36,178 bases of DNA from Caldanaerovirga acetigignens (GTDB lineage: Bacteria > Bacillota > Thermosediminibacteria > Thermosediminibacterales > Thermosediminibacteraceae). Location: NCBI RefSeq assembly GCF_900142995.1, contig NZ_FRCR01000015.1, forward strand, positions 1-36,178. Reading direction: 5' to 3'. Every line of letters starts with the position of its first letter. Within the stretch, counting starts at the first letter, position 1. Below the pieces are notes generated by a model, which searched no databases, was not told the DNA's origin, and worked only from the letters and a program-made list of their open reading frames with translations. Of the stretch, positions 25,315-32,618 are shown one piece after another. The position numbers were made by a program, and so were the translations under genes.

Positions 25315-25524
25315 GTGCAATTGACCCAAAAAGAAAAGCTATACTTGCAAGATACGCTGAGCCATGAAAAGGTAAGTGTTACAAAGTGCAATTTTTACGC
25401 AGGCCAGGTGCAGGACCCACAAATAGCAAACATGCTCAGGAATCTAGCGACCAGGGGACAGCACCACATAGACACAATCACAAACCTTCTCAGCCAAGCG
25501 GGAATTCAGCCCCCATCCTATTAA
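25315..25524 (+). CDS. CotF-like small spore-coat family protein (first of a pair)
   Basis: A 69-residue helical protein: LTQKEKLYLQDTLSHEKVSVTKCNFYAGQVQ, then ANMLRNLATRGQHHIDTITNLLSQAGI. The EK...C...A and HHIDT...LL spacing is typical of small clostridial spore-coat/CotF-like, ferritin-like half-bundles. The GTG at 25315 lies 8 nt after GGAGG; a GTG at 25300 with a more distant GGAGG is possible. It is followed 24 bp later by a second member, so they likely form a pair in sporulation. The family assignment is from pattern memory. Confidence 0.75.
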   Translation: MQLTQKEKLYLQDTLSHEKVSVTKCNFYAGQVQDPQIANMLRNLATRGQHHIDTITNLLSQAGIQPPSY

Positions 25525-25548
25525 GTTTAAAAGGAGGTTCGGTTTTTT

Positions 25549-25761
25549 ATGCATCAAACGGTTACTATCGCGGACAAAGATGTTATGAACGACGTGCTCA
25601 TGACTATGAAATACCTGTCTGGCGTCTACGAAACGGCAATTATGGAATGCACCAACGAAGCTGTCAGGAATGCCCTCCGCCAGATTCAGGACGAAGAGCA
25701 GCAGAATGCAAAAATGGTTTTCGATTACATGCTTCAAAAAGGATGGTATAAACCGCAGTAA
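25549..25761 (+). CDS. CotF-like small spore-coat family protein (second of a pair)
   Basis: A 70-residue helical protein: VTIADKDVMNDVLMTMKYLSGVYETAIMECTNEAVRNALRQIQDEEQQNAKMVFDYMLQKGWY. This is the common C-terminal CotF/coat-family pattern (D-x-L...K-x-x-x-x-x-Y...E...R, with GWY near the end). It starts at an ATG 9 nt after AAAGGAGG. It is the second gene of a two-gene unit with a clear terminator after the stop. A structural role in the spore is inferred from the family. Confidence 0.82.
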   Translation: MHQTVTIADKDVMNDVLMTMKYLSGVYETAIMECTNEAVRNALRQIQDEEQQNAKMVFDYMLQKGWYKPQ

Positions 25762-25764
25762 AAC

Positions 25765-25789
25765 AAGGCAGTCTTTTGACTGCCTTTTA
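25765..25789. terminator. Intrinsic terminator after the spore-coat pair (also faces queG)
   Basis: AAGGCAGTC and GACTGCCTT (25765-25773, 25778-25786) pair around TTTT, and the 3' arm runs into TTTTAT. On the minus side TTGTTTT follows, so it may also end queG. Confidence 0.85.
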
Positions 25790-26797
25790 TCTCTTCAAGG
25801 CCCACATCGCGTGTTCCCTTATTAAGGGCGAAGGGTCGGAGAGAAGCTTTTCAAAGTATCTTTTACACCCTACTCCGGCATTTGCCAAAGCAACCGTTGC
25901 ATTTCTGCGCAACACGTTTCTGCCGCGCCAGGCAATGGGGGTCAGCTTGAAGTTTTTATCGAATTCCACCTTATCCATAAAAATCAATTTAGTAAGACGT
26001 CTTTCTATTTGATAGTCCAGCATAAACTCTTCATGCTTAACAAGGATAATTTTTTTATTCTTGGGACATGCTTCTTGACATATATCGCAGCCAAACAATC
26101 GCAAGCCCATTATATCTCTAAATTCTTCAGGAATTGTCCCCTTCATTTGTGTAATATAAGAAAGGCATCGGAAAGGATTCAGTCGATACGGCTCTTCTAA
26201 AGCTCCCGTCGGACAGGCCTTTACACACTTGCCGCAGTTATCGCACAGGTTACGGCAAGGCATGTCCGGTTCTATTTCCAGGTCGGTTATCAACTCGCCT
26301 AAAAAAACCCAGGAACCAAACTCCTCGGTGAAAAGACACGTATTCTGACCAATCCAGCCTATTCCCGCCCGCCGGGCAGCCGCCCTTTCCAAAAGGCCTC
26401 CTGAATCGACGAATATTTTTGATTTGGCCCCCCACATGGAATAGATGAAATCGGCCATTAACTTTAATTTTTGAAAAAGCACATCGTGATAGTCACGCAT
26501 TAAAGCATATTTTGATATTATTCCAAGGGGTTCTGACGAATTTTCTCCGGGAACATCCTCTTTTTCAAAAAAATAACTCACAGCAAAGCAAATAATCGTC
26601 TTTGCCCCGGGAAGATGCTTTTCGAGATGGCACCTGAGTTCTATATCGCTCTCTTCGAAAGGCGAAAAAAGTCCAGCCCTTTTCCTTTCCATCAATATCT
26701 CTTTCTCTTCCCAAAAAGGTTCGGCACTCGCAAAGCCTATTTTATCGAACCCTATTTGTTTTGCGTAATTTCTAATTTGTTCTTTTCTGTCAAACAT
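25787..26797 (-). CDS. queG: Epoxyqueuosine reductase QueG
   Basis: A 336-residue B12- and iron-sulfur-dependent enzyme that performs the last step of queuosine synthesis on tRNA. The B12-binding core holds the catalytic Asp131 in KIFVDSGGLLERAAARRAGIGWIGQN. Two [4Fe-4S] motifs follow: CRNLCDNCGKCVKACPTGAL and CDICQEACPKNKK, together with Cys in NPFRCLSY. A short HEAT-like tail (NVLRRNATVALANAGV ... REHAMWALKR) binds tRNA in homologues. The start ATG begins MFDRKEQIRNYAKQIGFDKIG, matching the family. It lies downstream of the tRNA/5S unit, after its terminator. The other queuosine genes are not in the window. Confidence 0.96.
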   Translation of the reverse strand: MFDRKEQIRNYAKQIGFDKIGFASAEPFWEEKEILMERKRAGLFSPFEESDIELRCHLEKHLPGAKTIICFAVSYFFEKEDVPGENSSEPLGIISKYALMRDYHDVLFQKLKLMADFIYSMWGAKSKIFVDSGGLLERAAARRAGIGWIGQNTCLFTEEFGSWVFLGELITDLEIEPDMPCRNLCDNCGKCVKACPTGALEEPYRLNPFRCLSYITQMKGTIPEEFRDIMGLRLFGCDICQEACPKNKKIILVKHEEFMLDYQIERRLTKLIFMDKVEFDKNFKLTPIAWRGRNVLRRNATVALANAGVGCKRYFEKLLSDPSPLIREHAMWALKR

Positions 26798-26806
26798 AAA
26801 TTTATC

Positions 26807-26855
26807 ACCAAAAAAATAAAAATAAAAACGGTTTTCGAAGAATACTCGAAAACCG
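26807..26855 (-). terminator. Strong intrinsic terminator of the 5S-tRNA operon
   Basis: A perfect 10-bp stem, CGGTTTTCGA / TCGAAAACCG (26829-26838, 26846-26855), is followed in the minus-strand transcript by TTTTTATTTTTATTTTTT. It lies right after tRNA-Leu. Confidence 0.93.
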
Positions 26856-26864
26856 CGACCTTCT

Positions 26865-26952
26865 TGGTGCAGGGAGCGGGATTTGAACCCGCACGGAGCG
26901 AACCTCCACTACCCCCTCAAAGTAGCGTGTCTGCCAGTTCCACCATCCCTGC
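26865..26952 (-). tRNA. tRNA-Leu (anticodon GAG)
   Basis: An 88-nt type-II tRNA with a long variable arm. The acceptor GCAGGGA pairs with TCCCTGC before an encoded CCA. The T-loop GGGTTCAAATCCC is intact, and the anticodon stem CTACT/GGTAG holds the loop TTGAGGG, giving anticodon GAG (reads CUC/CUU). It is the last RNA in the 5S-tRNA-Asn-tRNA-Leu unit. Confidence 0.96.
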
Positions 26953-26963
26953 AGTTTAAAAAA

Positions 26964-27038
26964 TGGCTCCTCGAGTAGGATTCGAACCTACGACCCTCCG
27001 GTTAACAGCCGGATGCTCTACCGCTGAGCTATCGAGGA
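26964..27038 (-). tRNA. tRNA-Asn (anticodon GTT)
   Basis: A 75-nt cloverleaf with encoded CCA. The acceptor is TCCTCGA/TCGAGGA, the D-arm GCTCAGCGGTAGAGC, the anticodon arm TCCGG-CTGTTAA-CCGGA, and the T-arm GTAGGTTCGAATCCTAC. The anticodon GTT reads Asn codons. It lies 14 bp after the 5S rRNA. Confidence 0.97.
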
Positions 27039-27052
27039 ACGCCATATTTTAA

Positions 27053-27172
27053 GATTTCGGCAGCGTCCTACTCTCCCGGGGAATACTCCCCAGTACCATC
27101 GGCGCTGGAGGGCTTAACCTGTGTGTTCGGAATGGCTACCGGTGTTTCCCCTCCGCCATGGCCACCGAAATC
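27053..27172 (-). rRNA. rrf: 5S ribosomal RNA
   Basis: About 120 nt with the end helix GATTTCGG(T/C).../...CCGAAATC. Typical 5S blocks are GGCGGAGGGGAAACACC, the loop-B/C run CCATTCCGAACACA, and the loop-E region GCCGATGGTACTG. No 23S or 16S sequence lies upstream; the next gene on that side is acsV, 52 bp away. It heads a separate unit with tRNA-Asn and tRNA-Leu and has its own promoter. Confidence 0.95.
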
Positions 27173-27199
27173 TTTTCATTCTACGCTTTCCACTTATAA

Positions 27200-27228
27200 A
27201 TTTTACATGCCTTTGCCTTTCCTGTCAA
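27200..27228 (-). promoter_or_regulatory. Strong sigmaA promoter of the 5S-tRNA unit
   Basis: On the minus strand a perfect -35 TTGACA (27223-27228) is followed by a 17-bp spacer and TAAAAT (27200-27205). Start is predicted near 27193, about 20 bp before the 5S. The -35 overlaps the acsV stop codon region. Confidence 0.85.
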
Positions 27229-29174
27229 TACCCCGAATAGAAAAAGTTTTTTTCCTTTTTGCCGGCAGAAAATAGTTCGGCGTCCGTGTGAGGCAGAAAA
27301 CAAGCCGCCGTAAATTCTTCCATGTAAGACGGGAAGGCGCTGAGTTCCACATATGTTATCGATTCAGCTATTTGTTTTGCTTTCTTCCTGGCGTCATCGC
27401 TTATAAGGCAAAGGTAAGCTCCTTTGAGGGAACTGTTGCCTATATAAATGAATTTTTCCTCTTCCAACACCGGCAGTAGGCCTATAGCTATTGAATTTTT
27501 TATATCAAGCTTTCTCCCTATACCACCGGCTATTATTATTTTCTCGATGTCCCTTGTATCCATAGCCAGGGTATTGAGCAGGGTTCTTATTCCTGCGTAC
27601 ACCGCTCCCTTTGCTCTGATGAAGTTGTCCAGGTCGATTTCGTTTATTGTTATATCGCGCCCGTCTTCAGTTTCATCCTTAAAAGCTACAACGTATTCGT
27701 AAACTTCCAGATCTTTATCAAACCTTATCCTTTCGGACTTTAAATTCGCGTTTATCTTTCCCCTCGGGTCTATAATTCCGCTCAAAAACATGGCTGCTAT
27801 GAGGTCTATAAAGCCCGAACCGCAAATTCCCCGGGGTTTGCCGCCTCCTATCACGCTGTAGGAGGGTTCAAACGTCCTTGCGTCTATCGTCACTTCATCT
27901 ATGGCCCCCCGCATAGCCCTCATGCCGCAGCTCATCTCTCCCCCTTCAAAAGCAGGACCTGCAGAACACGCGCAAGCCACCATAACTTCACGGTTTCCGA
28001 AAACCAGCTCGCCGTTGGTGCCAAGGTCAATAAAAAGCACCTTCTCATCGCTTTTCCAAATCCCAGCCGCCAGTACTCCCGCGACGATATCTCCTCCGAC
28101 ATAACTTGCCACCCCCGGCACTATAAACACCGGCGCATCGGGATTTATACGAATTCCTACATCCCTAGCCTTAAGCGGCGGGTGGTTTCTGAATGCCGGT
28201 ATATAAGGTTCCAGCCGTATGTTTTCCGCTTCCACCCCGAGAAGAAGATGGGCCATCGTGGTGTTTCCGGCAAAAACTCCGAAAACTATCTCTTCAGGAT
28301 TTAAGCCGCTTCTTGCAGTCATTTCTTCAACAAGACGGTTTATCGTGCCGTCGATGATTGCACGATTTAGAGTTGAAAGGCCACCTTCTCTTGTAGAATA
28401 AATGATTCGACTGATGACGTCGGCCCCGTACTGAATCTGCAAATTGCCGGCACACGCCGACTCCTTTATTTTTCCAGTCTCGAGTTCCACCAGATTCGCC
28501 GCCACAGTAGTCGTCCCCACGTCAACGCTTATGCCGTAAAGGGGTTTATCCTCGTCAGAACCTCTAATATCTATTATCTCATATTCGTCCTTTTCTCCTT
28601 GCAGTACAACGTTTATTTCAAAACCATTCCGCCTGAGAGTTCCCGGCAGCTTCTTTAGCAAATCTAGAGAACACTTATAAGATGCAAAGCCTAGTCTTTT
28701 TTCAAGTCCCCTGCAAAGGCGTTCCCAGTCCGGGATGTTGTCGTCTAGCGTCGGAGGGGCTAAGTTGAGCTTTATTTTCTCAAACCCGCTTTTGATTGCC
28801 ATCCCCGAAGCTTGCAGCATCCTTCGGGCCTTTTTTATCCATCCTTCTTCCTCTTCACCGGGAGTTAAATCCTCTACCAGCACATCGCTTGCTGCTTTAA
28901 CTTCCTGAATTTCTACCACCATATCGCTCCGGACATACGTAAGGCACGCCAGGCATAAGCCTCTTTCATAATCTTCATCGGACAGCGCGGGAGATTTTTC
29001 ATACGAATAATTCCCCTCGAGTATCTTTATCCTGCACTTTCCGCAGTGCCCCCTTCCGCCGCAGGGCGCGTCGATGAAAACTCCAGCCCTGCGGGCAGCT
29101 TCCAGTACAGTGGTACCTATTTTCACTTTTACGGTCCTGTTTTGAGGTTTGAACAATATGTTGCATCCATCCAT
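27225..29174 (-). CDS. acsV: Reductive activator of the corrinoid iron-sulfur protein (RACo, AcsV)
   Basis: A 649-residue ATP-dependent activator that reduces inactive Co(II) corrinoid protein (AcsCD) back to Co(I). The N-terminal [2Fe-2S] domain has Cys38, Cys44, Cys47 (APCGGRGHCGKC) and Cys77 (CLACLTY). A linker follows, then a large ASKHA-type ATPase domain with SVDVGTTTVAANLVELETG (about 220-238), VFAGNTTMAHLLLG, FIDLGTNGELVFGN and AGGIGRKLDIKNSIAIGLLP. The ATG at 29174 with AAAGGTGA upstream is preferred over the TTG at 29192. It is the last gene of the acs operon in the window. A strong hairpin occupies the 98-bp gap after gcvH, and no terminator separates it from the 5S promoter. Confidence 0.95.
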   Translation of the reverse strand: MDGCNILFKPQNRTVKVKIGTTVLEAARRAGVFIDAPCGGRGHCGKCRIKILEGNYSYEKSPALSDEDYERGLCLACLTYVRSDMVVEIQEVKAASDVLVEDLTPGEEEEGWIKKARRMLQASGMAIKSGFEKIKLNLAPPTLDDNIPDWERLCRGLEKRLGFASYKCSLDLLKKLPGTLRRNGFEINVVLQGEKDEYEIIDIRGSDEDKPLYGISVDVGTTTVAANLVELETGKIKESACAGNLQIQYGADVISRIIYSTREGGLSTLNRAIIDGTINRLVEEMTARSGLNPEEIVFGVFAGNTTMAHLLLGVEAENIRLEPYIPAFRNHPPLKARDVGIRINPDAPVFIVPGVASYVGGDIVAGVLAAGIWKSDEKVLFIDLGTNGELVFGNREVMVACACSAGPAFEGGEMSCGMRAMRGAIDEVTIDARTFEPSYSVIGGGKPRGICGSGFIDLIAAMFLSGIIDPRGKINANLKSERIRFDKDLEVYEYVVAFKDETEDGRDITINEIDLDNFIRAKGAVYAGIRTLLNTLAMDTRDIEKIIIAGGIGRKLDIKNSIAIGLLPVLEEEKFIYIGNSSLKGAYLCLISDDARKKAKQIAESITYVELSAFPSYMEEFTAACFLPHTDAELFSAGKKEKNFFYSGY

Positions 29175-29202
29175 GTTTTCACCTTTTCTCAAATTTAGAA
29201 TA

Positions 29203-29255
29203 GCGCCGGGGACGGACCCTGATCGGCAGAATTTTACAGGGCCTTTCCCCGGCGG
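29203..29255 (-). repeat. Large two-stage hairpin in the gcvH-acsV gap
   Basis: CGCCGGGG (29204-29211) pairs with CCCCGGCG (29247-29254). Inside, CCCTG (29217-29221) pairs with CAGGG (29237-29241). No U-run follows in the transcript, so it is not a simple terminator. A processing or stability element, or a weak attenuator before acsV, is likely. Confidence 0.6.
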
Positions 29256-29272
29256 TTTACCTTTTTCACGGC

Positions 29273-29650
29273 TTACTTTAACAGCTCCGAGTATTCAACA
29301 GCATCCATCAGCCCTTCCAGATCGGCCGGGTCGCACATTTTAACCTTAATCATCCATCCCTTTTCATAGGGGGATTCGTTGACAAGCTCCGGACTTTCGG
29401 CCAGAACTTCGTTTACCTCTACCACCTCTCCGCTCACAGGAGCATAGAGGTCCGACGCAACCTTTCCCGATTCTATACTCCCGAAAACCTCATCCTTTTT
29501 GATTCTGTCGCCAACCTCCGGAAGGTCCACGAATAGGACCTCCCCCAATTTTTCTTGGGCGTAATCGGTAATGCCGACAACGGCAATATCCCCTTCTACC
29601 CTTACCCAGGTGTGTTCCTTATGGTACCTGATGTCGGATGGTAAATTCAT
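29273..29650 (-). CDS. gcvH: Glycine cleavage H protein / lipoyl carrier in the acs operon
   Basis: A 125-residue lipoyl-carrier protein. The lipoylated lysine is Lys63 in GSIESGKVASDLYAP (most family members read ESVKAAS). The N-terminus SDIRYHKEHTWVRVEGD and VGITDYAQEKLGEVLFVDLPEVG are standard. The ATG at 29650 with GGAGG upstream is preferred over the in-frame start five codons earlier. It lies 16 bp after acsB, as in several acetogens, where gcvH and lpdA are found inside the Wood-Ljungdahl cluster. Glycine cleavage P and T genes are not in the window. Its partner lipoamide dehydrogenase heads the same gene string. Confidence 0.95.
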   Translation of the reverse strand: MNLPSDIRYHKEHTWVRVEGDIAVVGITDYAQEKLGEVLFVDLPEVGDRIKKDEVFGSIESGKVASDLYAPVSGEVVEVNEVLAESPELVNESPYEKGWMIKVKMCDPADLEGLMDAVEYSELLK

Positions 29651-29666
29651 AGCCAAAACCTCCAAT

Positions 29667-31799
29667 CTACATAATTGGGTCCATAGTTAAAGCAGGATGA
29701 CCTACTTTGTTCAAGAATTCTACTACCGAATCGGGGTCGGTTCCCACGGTTTCGTCTGCTATCATATCGGCGAAATTTTCAAAACCTATTTCCTTGCCCC
29801 TTTGATTCAACTTTTCTCTTAAGGCCTCTTTCAATTCCTTCGGCATCCAAACCAGCCTCTTTATTCCGCCTTCTGCCAGGAGGAATTTCCTGCTGGTTAT
29901 ATACTGCCTGCCCATACCCATAAAACCGGGGGTCTGGACGCCTCCTCCAGTGGTGGACGCCAATTCGCCGAAGGTCATGCCGAGGGGAGTCATTCCCGCA
30001 TATTCCCTGTTTACTATTATCACGCCGTTGGCTTCGGGCATTACTCCGCATATACACTCGAAACAACCGCAGGAGGTCATGGGATTTTCCATAATCGAAT
30101 AGATATTCACTTCTTTAGTGGCTCCGTGGGAAAGTTCCTGCACCGCCCTATTTATCGAATCCCATGAACCCTTTATCTCGTCCTTACACTCTCCCTTCAC
30201 AATCGGCTGACACGGGCCTGTGGGATTTATTTCTTTTGTTGCCTTGGCGTCAAGCCAGCTTACGGCACCGCAGAGCCCTAATCTTTCCGGCGTCACTATA
30301 CATACGTGTGCAGGTGCGAATGACTGGCACAAAAGACAGGAGTAGAAGGTGTCCACGCTTTCATCGGTAAGTCCTGCAAGTCTTGCATCCCTGGCTTCGT
30401 ATTTCGGCTTTGCAATTTCTTCGCCAAGTTTTATTACCTTTTCTTTGTCCGTGTAAATCTTGACCTGTACCTTATCAATAATGTTGCCAAACTCATCCAG
30501 CATCTTGGCGTACAGCGCTTCTCCTATGTGGTGCAGCCTGAAACCGGCTTCGTACGTTGATTTGCTGATTCTAAGCCACATAATATCCCTCTGTCCTATA
30601 TGCATTACGCCCTCTATATAGTTTAGGAAGTAATGTATCCGGCGTTCGATAACGGGTTCGAAATCTTCCTGCATGTTTTTGCCCGCAACTTCCACCAGAA
30701 TTGCCAAAGGCAGCTTTCCGCCTTCGGGGGCGAGGGTATCTATGTCTGGACCTATCACCTCTATCCTATGGTCCTCCACATCCGCCATATCCCGCATCCT
30801 TACCAGTTCCCAGGCAGGAGTTCTTCCCCCGCCGAATTCTGCGAACATATCTTCTTTCCTTACTCTCTCGCCTTCAAAGGCAGCCGCAAATCCTACGGGT
30901 ATAGGCACTTCGGTTATTTTTATCTTTATGCCTCGGGCCTCCAAAGAAGTGGGTACTATTTTGTCGTAGTCCTTTTGCACTATAAGATAATGGGGCACTT
31001 CCTGCACATCCTGGTCGGTAATCACTGGAAATCCGAGGGCTATGGCACCTGCACCGGCGGATACGACAAGTTCGCTTAAGCTCCCCAGGGCGTTTACGAA
31101 AGCCGGCACTCTTTCTCTGGTATACTTTAATAGTTCCTCCAGATTGCCGGGAGGTACCGCGCCGAATATGAGGGCCGCCCTTATCGCAACAGTCACCACG
31201 TGGATTACGGAAGTCACATCATACCCCAGGGGCACAACGCGGAGTTCAAGCCCCATTTTTACTTTGGCCTCCAAGGCCTGGTCGATTATTTTCCCAACCA
31301 AGAAAACAAGAAGGCCTTTGTTCTGGTAATCTTTAATGACTTTAGCCGCTTCTTGTGCAGAAGGTGCTTCACCAATTACAACCGCTACACCAGGTATATC
31401 TCCGGTGACCAGCGGAACCCCTAATGAACGGATTACCGCATCGGAAATGAACCCGACGCATGGCTCGCTGTAAGGTTTTTCTTCCACGGCATATTTGCAC
31501 GCCTCAATTATTTCGGCAGAAAGTGCCGTAGCAAGCCCGGCGTTCAAAGCTTTTTCCAGGTTTTGTTCGGGCACTATCAGGCTTTCGACGATGGAAAGGG
31601 CATCCCGCAGTTCGCCCAGAGTTCCTATCTTTTTTCCGGTCGCCGCATATATTGCAGGAAGGCTGTATGCCGTCTCGGGAAATGCCACCTTGGCGTCGCT
31701 TCCCTTTTTCTCGATTGCTGAATCAACAGCAGCTTTCGCAGCTTCCAGGGCCTGTTTAGACCCCTCAAAAATAATGTCAAAAAGCGCCACATTGGCCAC
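29667..31799 (-). CDS. acsB: Acetyl-CoA synthase catalytic subunit (CODH/ACS alpha)
   Basis: A 710-residue enzyme that joins CO, a methyl group from the corrinoid protein, and CoA into acetyl-CoA at the nickel A-cluster. The six A-cluster cysteines are visible: Cys488, Cys491, Cys500 and Cys510 (YSCLLCQSFAPAHVCIVTPERLGLC), then Cys582 and Cys584 (CFECICG). These match the spacing of Moorella thermoacetica (506, 509, 518, 528, 595, 597) except for about five extra residues before the CxC pair. The N-terminal CODH-contact domain is present, so this is a full-length bacterial ACS rather than the shorter archaeal form. The ATG follows GGGGTGG. The CODH gene (acsA/cooS) is not in the window. Confidence 0.98.
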   Translation of the reverse strand: MANVALFDIIFEGSKQALEAAKAAVDSAIEKKGSDAKVAFPETAYSLPAIYAATGKKIGTLGELRDALSIVESLIVPEQNLEKALNAGLATALSAEIIEACKYAVEEKPYSEPCVGFISDAVIRSLGVPLVTGDIPGVAVVIGEAPSAQEAAKVIKDYQNKGLLVFLVGKIIDQALEAKVKMGLELRVVPLGYDVTSVIHVVTVAIRAALIFGAVPPGNLEELLKYTRERVPAFVNALGSLSELVVSAGAGAIALGFPVITDQDVQEVPHYLIVQKDYDKIVPTSLEARGIKIKITEVPIPVGFAAAFEGERVRKEDMFAEFGGGRTPAWELVRMRDMADVEDHRIEVIGPDIDTLAPEGGKLPLAILVEVAGKNMQEDFEPVIERRIHYFLNYIEGVMHIGQRDIMWLRISKSTYEAGFRLHHIGEALYAKMLDEFGNIIDKVQVKIYTDKEKVIKLGEEIAKPKYEARDARLAGLTDESVDTFYSCLLCQSFAPAHVCIVTPERLGLCGAVSWLDAKATKEINPTGPCQPIVKGECKDEIKGSWDSINRAVQELSHGATKEVNIYSIMENPMTSCGCFECICGVMPEANGVIIVNREYAGMTPLGMTFGELASTTGGGVQTPGFMGMGRQYITSRKFLLAEGGIKRLVWMPKELKEALREKLNQRGKEIGFENFADMIADETVGTDPDSVVEFLNKVGHPALTMDPIM

Positions 31800-31814
31800 C
31801 CCTTTTCTTTATTT

Positions 31815-32600
31815 TTATAAATCAAGATAAGAATCGCAGTACAGGTTCCATCCCTTTATAACTTCGGCTGTCTTAATTACATCCATCAATAATTTGTTTA
31901 GAGGGTTGATGATGGCGGAACTCAAGCCGCACTGAATTGCCATCGAGCAAAATACCGCCTCGATAAGGCCCCTTATCTCTTTAGGACATCCGTTGGATAC
32001 ATTGCTCAAACCGCCGGTGGTCTTCAGCCCCATTTCCGAAATCTGCCTTACGGCATCGAGCACTTCCTGCTGCTTTTCCTGCATTCCCTTTACCACGACA
32101 AACAGAGGGTCAAATAGTATATCTTCGGGATTCAATCCAACCGCTATAGCCTTATCGAGAATTTCGGTACAGTAAGTTATGCGCTCTTCGTTATCCCTCG
32201 GTATGCCTTCCTTGGCGCACAATCCTATTACCATCGCACCGTATTCGGCAGCCACTTCCAGCATGCCAATCCTTGCACCAGCATCGGCTGAATTTATAAT
32301 TGCCTTGCCGGGCTTGGGGTCGTACACCTTGAGTCCCGCCTCGATGGCCTTGGTATTTGCGGTATCAAGGCAAAGCGGCGTATTTGGAAATTCGCTCTGC
32401 AGGAGCTTCACCACCCACGGCATGAGTTCCTCCCCGTCTTTCTCGGCAGGCCCGATGTTGACATCCAGGTAATGAGCTCCTGCTTCAATTTGCTCCCTAG
32501 CCCTTGCTATTATGGGCTCGGGGTCCCTTTCCTGGAGGGCCTTCCTTATCACTGGGGAAATGACGTGAATCCTCTCGCCTATCGTAAGAAATCTTGCCAT
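31815..32600 (-). CDS. acsE: Methyltetrahydrofolate:corrinoid/iron-sulfur protein methyltransferase
   Basis: A 261-residue TIM-barrel enzyme of the pterin-binding family. It moves the methyl group from methyl-tetrahydrofolate to the cobalt of AcsCD. Typical motifs are TIGERIHVISPVIRKALQERD at the N-terminus, AGAHYLDVNIGP near 41-52, PLCLDTANTKAIEAGL near 75-90, and GLKTTGGLSNVSNGCPK near 190-206. The ATG follows GGAGG by 7 nt. It lies 18 bp after acsC and 15 bp before acsB, so it is tightly packed in the operon. Confidence 0.97.
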   Translation of the reverse strand: MARFLTIGERIHVISPVIRKALQERDPEPIIARAREQIEAGAHYLDVNIGPAEKDGEELMPWVVKLLQSEFPNTPLCLDTANTKAIEAGLKVYDPKPGKAIINSADAGARIGMLEVAAEYGAMVIGLCAKEGIPRDNEERITYCTEILDKAIAVGLNPEDILFDPLFVVVKGMQEKQQEVLDAVRQISEMGLKTTGGLSNVSNGCPKEIRGLIEAVFCSMAIQCGLSSAIINPLNKLLMDVIKTAEVIKGWNLYCDSYLDL

Positions 32601-32618
32601 ACCTACACCTCCGCTAAT

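Noticed and set aside
27173-29174. A 16S/23S rRNA operon upstream of the 5S
   Set aside because: The sequence codes for AcsV right up to 52 bp before the 5S; no 23S sequence is present.
30633-31079. A 148-codon plus-strand frame opposite acsB, and other long antisense frames in the acs region
   Set aside because: They lie opposite highly conserved genes, lack ribosome sites and domain features, and follow from the codon bias of the real strand.
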